Of a DNA stretch of 64,000 bases, positions 18,647 to 27,461 are shown piece by piece. The position numbers were made by a program, and so were the translations under genes. Position 1 is the stretch's first letter, and each line of letters begins with the position of its first letter. The DNA is from Chitinophaga sp. H8 (GTDB lineage: Bacteria > Bacteroidota > Bacteroidia > Chitinophagales > Chitinophagaceae): NCBI RefSeq assembly GCF_040567655.1, contig NZ_JBEXAC010000002.1, forward strand, positions 372,001 through 436,000, given 5' to 3'. The notes beneath the pieces were generated by a model. The model did not search any database. It saw nothing but the letters and a program-made list of their open reading frames with translations, and was not told the DNA's origin.

Positions 18647-19774
18647 ATGAAAACTGAAACACCACAACGCTTTCTATCGCTGGATGTATTCAGAGGACTT
18701 ACTGTAGCAGGCATGATCCTGGTAAATAATCCAGGCAGCTGGTCTTATGTATACTCCCCGCTGGAACATGCTCCCTGGCATGGCTGCACGCCTACCGACC
18801 TGGTATTCCCGTTTTTTCTCTTTGCAGTAGGGAATGCCATGAGCTTCTCCATGAAAAAGTATGAAGTACTGGGCAATGGTGCCGTAATACAGAAGATACT
18901 CAAACGTACGCTGCTGATATTTGTTATCGGATTACTGCTCAACTGGTTTCCGTTTGTCAAATGGAGCGATGGATTACTCGTTGGAAAACCGTTTTCCGGG
19001 CTACGGATACTGGGAGTATTACCCCGTATTGCACTATGCTATGGCGTAGCCGCATTTATTATTCACTACCTGAAAGATAAAGGTGCTTTTGTAGCAGCAG
19101 GCATATTATTACTTGGTTACTGGTTTTTATTAATTGCCTTTGGAACAGGAGATCCTTACAGCCTGGAAGGATATGCAGGCCTGCCACTCGATAAGCTCAT
19201 CCTGGGAGAAAACCATATGTACAAAGGGGAAGGAGTGCCTTTTGATCCTGAAGGTATTTTAAGTACCCTCCCTGCGATCTGTAATGTGATATTTGGTTAC
19301 CTGGCTGGTGTATTCATCCAGCAACAGGGTAAAACCTACGAAATGCTTTCCCGCCTGATGATTACCGGATGTATCCTGATCTTTACGGCTTTATGCTGGG
19401 ATCTTGTATTCCCTATCAATAAAAAGATATGGACCAGCTCCTACGTACTTTACACGGTGGGTATTGCCCTGCTCCTCCTATCTGTGCTGATGTATGTAGT
19501 AGAATTTAAAGGCCGTACAGCCTGGACAGTGCTTTTTACTCCTTTTGGAAAAAATCCGCTCTTTATCTATTTCCTTGCAGGTGTGGTAGTCAAGTTATAC
19601 CTGCTGGCACGCCTTCCGGAAGGCCAAAACCTCTATAGCTGGCTTTATACCCACATATTCCAGCCCCTGGCCGGTAATATGAATGGCTCTTTATTGTTTG
19701 CCATCTTTCATGTTGCCTTCTTCTGGCTGGTAGGATGGTGGATGGATAAAAAGAAAATATACATCCGGGTGTAA
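18647..19774 (+). CDS. HGSNAT/DUF5009-like membrane acyltransferase
   Basis: Polytopic membrane protein of 375 residues related to heparan-alpha-glucosaminide N-acetyltransferase, which moves an acetyl group across a membrane onto a glucosamine. The ATG at 18647 is chosen because MKTETPQRFLSLDVFRGL is the family N-terminus; the open frame from a TTG at 18596 only adds untypical residues. Seen: RFLSLDVFRGLTVAGMILVN, then HGCTPTDLVFPFFLFAVG (about 44-61), the conserved family motif with the candidate catalytic His, and about ten membrane helices. In Bacteroidota this family is tied to cell-wall or glycan recycling. Start and end are free-standing, and the 3' end faces the tRNA-like gene. Confidence 0.87.
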   Translation: MKTETPQRFLSLDVFRGLTVAGMILVNNPGSWSYVYSPLEHAPWHGCTPTDLVFPFFLFAVGNAMSFSMKKYEVLGNGAVIQKILKRTLLIFVIGLLLNWFPFVKWSDGLLVGKPFSGLRILGVLPRIALCYGVAAFIIHYLKDKGAFVAAGILLLGYWFLLIAFGTGDPYSLEGYAGLPLDKLILGENHMYKGEGVPFDPEGILSTLPAICNVIFGYLAGVFIQQQGKTYEMLSRLMITGCILIFTALCWDLVFPINKKIWTSSYVLYTVGIALLLLSVLMYVVEFKGRTAWTVLFTPFGKNPLFIYFLAGVVVKLYLLARLPEGQNLYSWLYTHIFQPLAGNMNGSLLFAIFHVAFFWLVGWWMDKKKIYIRV

Positions 19775-19791
19775 AAGCTAATTAAACCAGC

Positions 19792-19861
19792 AGGTTACGG
19801 ACGGATTCAAACCGTCGTCAAGGTTTTGCGGACCTTTACCTCGTCTCTCGGCCACATAACC
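19792..19861 (-). tRNA. tRNA-Cys (GCA), structurally unusual
   Basis: Found by folding by hand. The 7-bp acceptor stem GGTTATG/CGTAACC has one G-U pair. The T-arm GACGG-TTTGAAT-CCGTC is a perfect 5-bp stem with a 7-base loop, and the anticodon arm AAGGT-CCGCAAA-ACCTT is a perfect stem with anticodon GCA (19827-19829). Discriminator U73 is the identity base of tRNA-Cys. The D-arm GCC/GGT is weaker. Oddities: position 33 is C instead of the universal U, and position 56 is U instead of C with the facing D-loop position 19 apparently A instead of G, a compensating change. The flanks AGCA/TGCT extend the acceptor stem. CCA is not encoded. It could be a diverged functional gene or a decaying copy. 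Confidence 0.62.
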
Positions 19862-19869
19862 TGCTAAGT

Positions 19870-21084
19870 TTAACTGGCTGCGCCATATACCAGGCGCAGG
19901 TAATGTTGTTTGATGTTGGTCCGGAAAAAAAACGCCACCAGCTGTGCCAATGTTGCAATAAACAACAATGCCGGACTGGGCCACCAATAAAAAACAGCTA
20001 TAAACAATAAGATGATCCTGCTGTATTCAAGATAAAAGACCCATTTACGTTGTTCCAGAATGGCACCTATATTCACCAATGTCAGCAATATCAATAAGGT
20101 AATACATACCTGCACCATCGCGGGTACATAATATTCCAGCAAAAGGAAGGCAAACAATACCAGTAATGTAACGGCTACCTGCCATATCACATAATCATTC
20201 AATCTGCGTACCGCCGGTACCGTACTATTACGGAGCAAATACTTTTGCTCCAGGATATTCCGGATTTCCGGGTCTATATAATCCGGCTTGCCAAAGACCA
20301 GCTTCAGCTTTTGCTTCCATCCCCGTTCCCGCCGGACGGCATACATTAATTCCAGGATGAAATGAAAATGCTGCCACAAAAAACTATTACTGTCCAGTGG
20401 TTTGGTTAATCCATACACGGGTTCTTCTTCCTCTACCGCAAAAGTACCGAACAACTTATCCCATACGATCAGCACATCTCCATAGTTTCTGTCAAGGTAC
20501 TGGGGGTTCGAAGCATGATGTACCCGGTGATGAGAAGGCGTTACCAGGACATATTCCAATATCCCCAATTTCCCTATGGTACGGGTATGTATAAAAAAAG
20601 GATACAGGCCATGCACTAATAATACACTGGTGATCATTGCTGGTGGAAAACCAAGGATGGGCAGCACTGCCCAGAATCCAGTACGTGCAAATGCCTGAAA
20701 AACAGTAATACGGGCTGATACGGTATAATTAAAATCTTCGCTCTGGTGATGTACTACATGCGCACACCAAAGCACATTTACTTCGTGTGCTAACCGGTGA
20801 TACCAATACCAGATGAAATCCGTACAAAGCAATAAGGCTATCCACAACAGTATACTGGGCTGTATATGCCAGATAGCAAAATGATGATACAAATAATCAT
20901 ACACAAAATAAAAGATGCCTACCGTAAACGTATCCAGTAACCGCTCAGCAATCCCGGTATTAATACTGGTGACCGAATGGGTAAAACTAAAATAGTTCTT
21001 CCCCGTTTTGCGTGCTATTACATACTCAAGTCCCATGAAGGCCAGGAACAAGGGAACAGCCAATGCCAGATAATTTAACTGCAC
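19870..21084 (-). CDS. Sterol desaturase / fatty acid hydroxylase family protein (alkylglycerol monooxygenase-like)
   Basis: Membrane di-iron oxygenase of 404 residues. The eight-histidine set is complete: HRLAH (96-100), HVVHH (109-113) and HHRVHH (185-190), separated by membrane helices in the order expected for the family. Extra helices after residue 300 and the sequence around WYWYHRLAHEVNVLW and HQSEDFNYTV resemble alkylglycerol monooxygenases (TMEM195-like), which cleave ether lipids, rather than sterol C4 or C5 enzymes. The start is a GTG at 21084; no better ATG is close. It probably hydroxylates a membrane lipid tail. The substrate is not known. The stop lies 9 bases before the tRNA-like gene on the same strand. 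Confidence 0.87.
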   Translation of the reverse strand: MQLNYLALAVPLFLAFMGLEYVIARKTGKNYFSFTHSVTSINTGIAERLLDTFTVGIFYFVYDYLYHHFAIWHIQPSILLWIALLLCTDFIWYWYHRLAHEVNVLWCAHVVHHQSEDFNYTVSARITVFQAFARTGFWAVLPILGFPPAMITSVLLVHGLYPFFIHTRTIGKLGILEYVLVTPSHHRVHHASNPQYLDRNYGDVLIVWDKLFGTFAVEEEEPVYGLTKPLDSNSFLWQHFHFILELMYAVRRERGWKQKLKLVFGKPDYIDPEIRNILEQKYLLRNSTVPAVRRLNDYVIWQVAVTLLVLFAFLLLEYYVPAMVQVCITLLILLTLVNIGAILEQRKWVFYLEYSRIILLFIAVFYWWPSPALLFIATLAQLVAFFFRTNIKQHYLRLVYGAAS

Positions 21085-21296
21085 TTTAGAATGTTTTGAA
21101 TCTTCGAATGAATAGTATGCTTATGCTGTCTGTATACAGTAATGATGGCAGTATCAGTATGCACAACACCCATGTAATGGTATGCCTGTACTACTGACCG
21201 GGTATAAAATGGTGGTGGTAAACAAAAGCAATATTAAGTATAAAATTTTACTTATCCTACTATTTTTGTAGACTAATTAATTAGTGATGGCCTCCA

Positions 21297-21327
21297 ATAA
21301 AAAAGCCGGCAGTGAATACTACCGGCT
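21297..21327 (-). terminator. Rho-independent terminator after the DinB gene
   Basis: Stem AGCCGG plus an inner AGT/ACT pair (21304-21326), with the A-run at 21299-21304 giving a U-tract on the minus strand. It is about 60 bases past the stop codon of the minus-strand DinB gene. Confidence 0.85.
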
Positions 21328-21386
21328 TACTAATGTAATCAAACTAAAAAAGGACTAACAATGATGGATGTGATTGGTCGACCCAT

Positions 21387-21953
21387 TTATATCAATATCA
21401 TACTTTCCTCGAATTGTTTTTCCAGTCTTTCCATCTGGTGAATATGCCGTTCAATATGTTTGGTCAGGAAATAGATATACTGGTATATATCCAGTTTACC
21501 CAGGTGATTGACAGACATATTGGTAAATACCAGTCTTCCTTCTCCATTTTTCAGCAAAGACAGGTTATACATACATTGTGCGTACTGCTGTTTCAGCAAT
21601 GCTTTTATTTCAGCCATTTCCTTGAAGCCGGTAGGCTCCATATGTTCCGCTCTGATCCAGCCAAAGGATTTGCTGCCTATTACGTCTATCTGCCGGAATT
21701 TATCTTCGTAGTCTCCAGGCACAATCACATTGTGTCCGGCACTTTTACGATCTAATGCCCTCCGGGTGCTTTTATTAATGATCAGCAGCAGGAAATAGTT
21801 GGTAAGCGTAATATGCTCCAATACTTCCCTTACGCTCCATTGATCACGCTCCGGTTTAAAATGCAGCAATGCGGCATCCTTTTCAAACCATTGGTCTAAT
21901 TCTTTGAAGTTGTTCAGCAAAGCCTCTCTGACTACTTTAATAACATTCCTCAT
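21387..21953 (-). CDS. DinB-like four-helix protein (DinB_2 family)
   Basis: Cytoplasmic protein of 188 residues of the DinB/YfiT-like four-helix bundle superfamily, whose members bind a metal through three histidines and often act as thiol-dependent transferases. The ATG at 21953 is chosen because the family N-terminus begins there and because a strong terminator (22075-22106) sits inside the longer open frame to 22118. Seen: WSVREVLEHITLTNYFLL (His in helix 2) and HIERHIHQMERLEKQF (two further His near the C-terminus), matching the usual HxxxH arrangement. The partner thiol is unknown. Free-standing gene with its own terminator. Confidence 0.8.
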   Translation of the reverse strand: MRNVIKVVREALLNNFKELDQWFEKDAALLHFKPERDQWSVREVLEHITLTNYFLLLIINKSTRRALDRKSAGHNVIVPGDYEDKFRQIDVIGSKSFGWIRAEHMEPTGFKEMAEIKALLKQQYAQCMYNLSLLKNGEGRLVFTNMSVNHLGKLDIYQYIYFLTKHIERHIHQMERLEKQFEESMILI

Positions 21954-22070
21954 GGTACTTCTATTTGGGGTTATGCACTTTACCTGCTTTAATGGGTGGG
22001 TTGGTACATAACTTATTAAAAAATGATTGTTTCCTGATCCATTTTTGTGCCGGCTTTGCTTTTTCTCTAA

Positions 22071-22106
22071 TAAAAAAACCCGGCGCCATTGTAAGGGCCG
22101 GGTTTT
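22071..22106 (-). terminator. Strong intrinsic terminator upstream of the DinB gene
   Basis: AAAACCCGGC (22075-22084) pairs perfectly with GCCGGGTTTT (22097-22106). The A-run 22072-22078 gives a U-tract on the minus strand. There is no recognised gene ending just before it on that strand, so it may close a small RNA or short-ORF transcript from 22.1-22.6 kb. Confidence 0.8.
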
Positions 22107-22279
22107 AAATAAACGCAAGTCTTTTTATACTTGTTTTACTACATACCATGCCCAGGATACTTCTTTAATACAAAGCAATCCTTTCGCATACTGTTATCAC
22201 TCTTTCGTGATAAGTATATACGTATACTAGCTCTCTCTCTGATTTCTTTTACTATTATCATTTCAGTTTGCTATAAAGC
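22107..22279 (-). other. Space between two terminators, possible small transcript
   Basis: The segment lies between two strong hairpins and holds an inner stem TATCAC/GTGATA (22195-22212 area). On the minus strand one 40-codon frame begins at an ATG near 22258 and another frame reads KGLLCIKEVSWAWYVVKQV before a stop. Neither resembles a family I know. A small RNA or small protein is possible but not shown. Confidence 0.25.
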
Positions 22280-22316
22280 AAAAGGTCCCGGCAATTCCTG
22301 CGGGACCTTTTGTTTT
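22280..22316 (+). terminator. Intrinsic terminator, works in either direction
   Basis: Perfect stem AAAGGTCCCG (22281-22290) with CGGGACCTTT (22301-22310), then TTGTTTTTA on the plus strand and TTTGC on the minus strand. The nearest upstream gene on the minus strand is the radical SAM gene at 22629. Confidence 0.75.
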
Positions 22317-22628
22317 TATCGCTTGATAACTTCTTTTGTTAACAATTGGTGCAACATGCCCGCAACGCTCCTCTGACCTGCTTCTTTTGCTTACAGGACT
22401 TCGCATAAATAATATATGTTGAATGATGTTGCATTTTTTTATCTATAACTGTTGCAAAGATAATTTTTATTTTTCTGATTACACAACATTCTATCCTACA
22501 TTTTTTGTGGACTTAACAATTTATTTACTTTTTCCGACACTACTTCTCATTCCCTACTCCCCATACCTCCTGCAGTACTCCTTCTTACTTTCTCAGGACA
22601 CTGGTTACTATCATCTGCTGCAGTACTC
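22317..22628. other. Intergenic stretch, AT-rich, no gene seen
   Basis: About 310 bases downstream of the radical SAM gene. One plus-strand ORF of 71 codons has a composition of mostly Tyr, Phe and Leu and no family likeness, so I do not call it. No further hairpin or repeat stands out. Confidence 0.4.
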
Positions 22629-23723
22629 TTATGCCTGATTATCAAACAAACTTAGCTGTACCTGTGGCCGCCGGAACAGTTCCGTATTGAACTCAAAACG
22701 TTCCTGGTTCAGGCCATTTTTCTTGGTATGGACCCGGAACTGCTGCCGGATAATGTCTGCTACATTACCTGTCCCCCGCATTCTCCTGCCAAATTCACTA
22801 TCATTTACCTGCCCCCCATGCATCCCTTCTATCAGGTGCCATACCTTATCCGCCCGGTCCGGGAAATTCTTATATAACCAGTCATTAAAAATAATCTTCA
22901 CCGCATCATTCAATCGTACTACAGTATAACCAGCGTATTTAGCGCCATTTTGGGCTGCCAGCTCCAGCAGATGGGGCACTTCATGATCATTCAGGCCTGG
23001 TATCAGCGGCGCCGTCATCACTCCTACTGGTACGCCCAGTTCACTCAGCTCCTTCACCACCTTTAAACGCTGTGCGCCTGTGGTAGTCCGTGGCTCCATT
23101 TTCTGACGCAGGTCTTCCTGCATGGTCGTCAGGGATACATACACACATACCAGGTTATGCTGCGCCAGCTGCTGCAACAGGTATTTATCCCGAAGTACTA
23201 ATGAGTTTTTGGTGATAATCCCAACCGGTTGTTTGTATTGCAGCGCTATATCCAGCAACTGACGGGTGATCCACATTTTCCGCTCCACTGGCTGGTAGCA
23301 GTCTGTATTACCAGAAAGCGAGATAGGCTTGGGTACCCAGTTTTTATTATCCAGGAATTTACGCAGCAGTTCCGGCGCATTTTGCTTTACAATTACCTTC
23401 CGTTCAAAATCCAGCCCTGCACTGAAGCCCCAATACTGGTGCGCATTACGCGCATAACAATAAATACAGCCATGCTCACAGCCCTGGTAAGGATTCATAG
23501 AATACCACATCCCTACATCCGGGCTTTCTACCTTATTCACCAGTGTTTTAGCATGTTCTTCCAGGATGGCAGTGGGGACATCTGCCTGCCACCATTCATC
23601 TATGCCCTCTGTATATTCCTGGGTATATTCCCCTTTCAGGTATTTATTTTTAGGATTCAGCTGTGCACCCCGGCCTTTATAATATGGGTTCTCTGGTACA
23701 CCTTCCTGGAAAGGCAAAGTCAT
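22629..23723 (-). CDS. PA0069 family radical SAM protein
   Basis: Cytoplasmic radical S-adenosylmethionine enzyme of 364 residues. The iron-sulfur cluster motif is CEHGCIYC with Cys at residues 82, 86 and 89. Other family marks are PYQGCEHGCIYCYAR, SGNTDCYQPVE and APLIPGLNDHEVP. The family is related to spore photoproduct lyase-type radical SAM proteins and is often annotated SplB-like, but lacks the extra Cys of true photoproduct lyase. Substrate and biological role are not known. It is a single gene, preceded by a short AT-rich stretch and followed by the terminator pair. Confidence 0.9.
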   Translation of the reverse strand: MTLPFQEGVPENPYYKGRGAQLNPKNKYLKGEYTQEYTEGIDEWWQADVPTAILEEHAKTLVNKVESPDVGMWYSMNPYQGCEHGCIYCYARNAHQYWGFSAGLDFERKVIVKQNAPELLRKFLDNKNWVPKPISLSGNTDCYQPVERKMWITRQLLDIALQYKQPVGIITKNSLVLRDKYLLQQLAQHNLVCVYVSLTTMQEDLRQKMEPRTTTGAQRLKVVKELSELGVPVGVMTAPLIPGLNDHEVPHLLELAAQNGAKYAGYTVVRLNDAVKIIFNDWLYKNFPDRADKVWHLIEGMHGGQVNDSEFGRRMRGTGNVADIIRQQFRVHTKKNGLNQERFEFNTELFRRPQVQLSLFDNQA

Positions 23724-23849
23724 ACACTAATATTTTTAGTAAAACTAGCTAAATATATTAGTATTTTAAAATAATAGTTTACCGATAAAAAAAGAATACA
23801 TGCCCAGGGAAGGTATGAACCTCCGCCACGTGCCTGCGGCATTACCTCA

Positions 23850-25631
23850 TCAGATAATATCCATCTGTTTCATCAGGAAGGTGGCATTCTTATTCCGGGC
23901 AATGCCTTCCCGGATCAGGTAATCAAAATACAGGTGATCCTCACGGATAGTGCTCTCAAAGCAATAATTTCTGATCTGCGCGGGGTAGGCCGTTTCCAGG
24001 CTGCCCAACTCCAGATCGTGTGTAGCGATCATACCCAGGCAGTTATATTGCAGGAAATGTTCTATCAGACTGCGGGAGCCGGACAATTTATCTTCAGAAT
24101 TAGTGCCCTTCAGAATTTCATCAAGGATAATAAACACGCGTTCGCCACTTTGCAATACTTCAATAATACGTTGCAAACGCTGTAGTTCTGCCTGAAAATA
24201 AGAGGTATGTTTGGCAATAGAATCCTTGATACGCATAGAGGTCATCATCCGCACCGGGCTACATGTAAATGAGGCCGCACATACCGGGGCGCCACACATG
24301 GCCAGCAGCAGGTTAGTACCTACACTCCGCTGGAAAGTACTCTTGCCGGACATATTGGAACCGGTAATAATCAGGAACTGTGCCTTTTGCCCGATCGTTG
24401 CATGATTCTTCACACATTCATTTTCCGGTATCAAGGGATGCCCCAGACTGGTAGCTTCCAGCATAGCCGGTGATTCCTGTAATACAGGAAAGGTGTACTG
24501 CGGATGATTAAAGGCGAAAGTTGCCAGGCTGTTCCATACTTCCAGCTGTGCAATAACATCAAACCAGCCCACTGCTTTATGCTGGTAACGTACTTTCCAC
24601 CTTTCCAGGTTAAAAATGGTGTGCAGGTCATACAAAAAGATGGAGTTGAGAACGATCGCTACCAGCACATTTACCCGCTGATCCAGCGCATTACTGATCC
24701 GTCCCAGCCGGTGCAGGGCATGACCTGCCTCTGCTGCTATTTCCTGCTGCTGTTTCAGGAGTGTGATATTACCCACTGGTTCTTTCTCTATCAATTTCAA
24801 TAGCACTGCAAACTTATGCAGGATCTTCTCCTTGTTGGACATCCATTGATGCTGATTATTCACCTTCTTAATGTTCCATAGCAGCACTGCCCAGTTAATG
24901 ACCAGGAAAATAAAAGCCGGCATAAAATTGCCGGTGTACATGAAAAGTATAAGACTCACCAGCAGTAATGCAGGGCTTGCCCATATCAGTAAATGCAATC
25001 CTTTTTGCTGTAAAAACTCCAATGGCAGATCTAACCAGTAGAGGAGAGAAGGTTTATCTTCTTTACCCTCCTTCGCGAGTATTGCCTGTGCGGTAAGTAG
25101 CTGGCGAAATTCAACTTTACCTGTCAGCTCCTGCACTACCTGCTGAGTGCTGACAATAGCCGTTACTTCTGCCATAGGTTTACGCAGGGTAGCCGCCAAT
25201 AATTCCCGCCCGCTGAGTGTACCGGTCCTGTTGATATATTGATACAAGGAAGCAGGACCAAATACATCCAGGTCGCCAGCAAAGTCATGCTGATCATCTA
25301 TAAAATCGCTGCCATCTTCAAAAGTGGATCTATAGGTAGTAGCCTGCAACAGTTCTTTCTCATTCAGGTCTAATAATGTTTTCAGCAGATTCAGATCATC
25401 TTCATTCTTTTGATATTGCGCAATGGAATAAACGAATAATCCCAATCCTGCCAGACATGGAAGCGACCATGCTAATGGCAGGTTCCAATGAAAATAAAAG
25501 TATCCGCAAATTGCGGCCAACAGAAAAGCTGCCAGGCGGCCCCAGGACAACCAGACGGACTTACGCCTGGCTGCAGCTACCTGTACCTGTAATTGTGCTA
25601 TTTTTTGCTGATATACTTCCTTGGGATGCAT
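23850..25631 (-). CDS. Membrane-anchored MutS-like ATPase, copy B
   Basis: Protein of 593 residues with a MutS-type ABC ATPase at the C-terminus and four predicted membrane helices in its N-terminal half (two at about 27-70, two near 212-250). Walker A GSNMSGKST is at 424-432, Walker B FIILDE near 500, then LKGTNSEDK and the THDLEL switch. A MutS lever-like helical region (about 255-400) is present, but the mismatch-binding domain I with its Phe-x-Glu is missing. Ordinary mismatch repair is therefore unlikely. It is end-to-end homologous to the neighbouring gene at 25658-27439, same length, with 26 bases between them. Real function unknown; action at the inner membrane is inferred from the helices. 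Confidence 0.85.
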   Translation of the reverse strand: MHPKEVYQQKIAQLQVQVAAARRKSVWLSWGRLAAFLLAAICGYFYFHWNLPLAWSLPCLAGLGLFVYSIAQYQKNEDDLNLLKTLLDLNEKELLQATTYRSTFEDGSDFIDDQHDFAGDLDVFGPASLYQYINRTGTLSGRELLAATLRKPMAEVTAIVSTQQVVQELTGKVEFRQLLTAQAILAKEGKEDKPSLLYWLDLPLEFLQQKGLHLLIWASPALLLVSLILFMYTGNFMPAFIFLVINWAVLLWNIKKVNNQHQWMSNKEKILHKFAVLLKLIEKEPVGNITLLKQQQEIAAEAGHALHRLGRISNALDQRVNVLVAIVLNSIFLYDLHTIFNLERWKVRYQHKAVGWFDVIAQLEVWNSLATFAFNHPQYTFPVLQESPAMLEATSLGHPLIPENECVKNHATIGQKAQFLIITGSNMSGKSTFQRSVGTNLLLAMCGAPVCAASFTCSPVRMMTSMRIKDSIAKHTSYFQAELQRLQRIIEVLQSGERVFIILDEILKGTNSEDKLSGSRSLIEHFLQYNCLGMIATHDLELGSLETAYPAQIRNYCFESTIREDHLYFDYLIREGIARNKNATFLMKQMDII

Positions 25632-25657
25632 AAGGTAATTTTGTTCCGGGTCAACAG

Positions 25658-27439
25658 TTAAATAATTCTCATTTGCTTCATCAGGAAAGTAGCATTTTTA
25701 TTACGCGCCACCCCTTCGCGGATACGGTAATCGAAATACAGCTGATCATGCTGGATCGTGCTTTCAAAACAATAATTCCTGATCCGCCCCGGATGCACTG
25801 TTTCCAGATGCCCCAGTTCCAGGTCGTGCGTGGCAATCATACCCAGACAGTTATAGTGCAGGAAATGTTCTATCAGACTACGGGAACCGGATAGTTTGTC
25901 TTCTGAATTTGTTCCTTTCAGGATCTCATCCAATATAATAAAAACGCGGCGACCGCTTTTAAGTACCTGTACAATATGCTGCAACCGCAGCAGTTCTGCC
26001 TGAAAGTAAGAAGTATGCCGGGCAATGGAGTCCTTGATCCGCATGGAAGTCATAATATGCATTGGGCTGCATGTAAAAGTAACAGCACATACCGGTGCCC
26101 CACATAATGCCAGCAACAAATTACTGCCTACACTACGTAGAAAAGTACTTTTCCCTGACATATTAGAGCCTGTAATGATAAGGAAATTCGCCTGCTGTCC
26201 GATGGTACAGTCATTGGTAACACATTCTTCAGCAGCTATCAGCGGATGTCCCAGCCCGGTTGCCTTCAATGCCGTATCCTGCTCACTTACTACCGGAAAC
26301 GTATACTGCGGGTGATTAAACGAAAATGTTGCAAAGCTGTTCCACACTTCCAGCCGGGCCACTACATCCAGCCAGCTATCTACCTGGTGTTCATACTGCT
26401 GTTTCCATTTTTCCAGGCTAAACATACAATGCAGTTCATAAAGGAAGAAGGTATTTAATACAAATCCTACTGCCATATTATTCCGTTGGTTCAGGGCATT
26501 GCTAATGCGGGACAGCCGTGCCAGCGGTGCTGCTGCAGCCACGGCTAAGGCTTGCTGCTCCAGTAATAAAGTGCTGTTGCCAAAAGATTCTTTTTTTACT
26601 AACTGCAACAGCTGGGAAAATTTTTGCAGGATCTTTTCCTTACCGGAAATCCACTCATGCTGTTTACTGACTTTTTTGCTATGCTTCCTTAGCAGCAACA
26701 GATTTACCACTACCAAAAAAAGTGCGGGGTAGTAGCTTCCTCCATAGACATAAAACAAAATGGCGCCCCATAGCAAAACAGGCAGTCCCCAGCTTAAAGC
26801 ATATAATAATTTATTGGGTAAAAATTCCAATGGTACCTGCAGCCAGTGGCGGATAGCCTGTTTATCCCCGGCCCGTTCATCAGACAGTGTAGCCTGTGCG
26901 GTAAGTAACTGGCGGAAATCGACTTTACCTGACAAGGTTTTGATCACCTCCTGCGTAGCACTAATTGCGCCGGCCTGCTGCAAAGGAAATTGCAGTGCCT
27001 GTGCCAGTTGCTCACTTCCGGAAAGGCTGCCCGTACGGTTGACATATTGATACAGGGAGGATGGCCCAAACACATCCAGGTCCCCGGAAAAATCATGCTG
27101 TTCATCTATAAAACGGCTACCATCTTCAAAAGTAGCCTGGTGCGTAGTTACCTGCAACAGCTCTTTTTCGTTCAATTGGAGCAATACCTGCAGCAGCCTC
27201 AGATGATCCTGCGCTTTTTGATAACGTGCTACAAAAAAAGCAAAGCCGGCCAAAAAAGCCAGTACCCCCAGCAGCCAGCTCCACTCCATATTGTACCAAA
27301 AATAGAGGTATCCACAGCACAGGGCTGCCAGAAAACATACCAATCTACCCAGCGCCAACCAGGAGGATACTCCTTTGGCGGTTGCAATCTGTGCCTGAAA
27401 CTGAACGATTCTCTGCTGGTAAACATTTCCGGGTTGCAT
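25658..27439 (-). CDS. Membrane-anchored MutS-like ATPase, copy A
   Basis: Paralogue of the next gene, also 593 residues and colinear throughout: QPGNVYQQRI start, two helices at about 28-68, two near 213-250, Walker A GSNMSGKST near 424 with TFLRSVG following, Walker B FIILDE near 500, and C-terminus NATFLMKQMRII. It keeps all ATPase motifs, so both copies look active. No clamp or mismatch-recognition domain is seen at the N-terminus. It begins 22 bases downstream of the GH125 gene, so the three form one transcription unit. The two copies differ most in the helices and linker between 90 and 200. The duplication suggests a heterodimer, which is inference. Confidence 0.85.
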   Translation of the reverse strand: MQPGNVYQQRIVQFQAQIATAKGVSSWLALGRLVCFLAALCCGYLYFWYNMEWSWLLGVLAFLAGFAFFVARYQKAQDHLRLLQVLLQLNEKELLQVTTHQATFEDGSRFIDEQHDFSGDLDVFGPSSLYQYVNRTGSLSGSEQLAQALQFPLQQAGAISATQEVIKTLSGKVDFRQLLTAQATLSDERAGDKQAIRHWLQVPLEFLPNKLLYALSWGLPVLLWGAILFYVYGGSYYPALFLVVVNLLLLRKHSKKVSKQHEWISGKEKILQKFSQLLQLVKKESFGNSTLLLEQQALAVAAAAPLARLSRISNALNQRNNMAVGFVLNTFFLYELHCMFSLEKWKQQYEHQVDSWLDVVARLEVWNSFATFSFNHPQYTFPVVSEQDTALKATGLGHPLIAAEECVTNDCTIGQQANFLIITGSNMSGKSTFLRSVGSNLLLALCGAPVCAVTFTCSPMHIMTSMRIKDSIARHTSYFQAELLRLQHIVQVLKSGRRVFIILDEILKGTNSEDKLSGSRSLIEHFLHYNCLGMIATHDLELGHLETVHPGRIRNYCFESTIQHDQLYFDYRIREGVARNKNATFLMKQMRII

Positions 27440-27461
27440 AGTATTTTCTTAGTGCCTGCTA

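Noticed and set aside
22423..22638. 71-codon plus-strand ORF rich in Tyr, Phe and Leu
   Set aside because: Low-complexity composition typical of AT-rich non-coding DNA.
23780..23850. GC-rich stretch that looked like a second tRNA or terminator
   Set aside because: No cloverleaf with acceptor stem could be formed, and hairpins have no U-tract.
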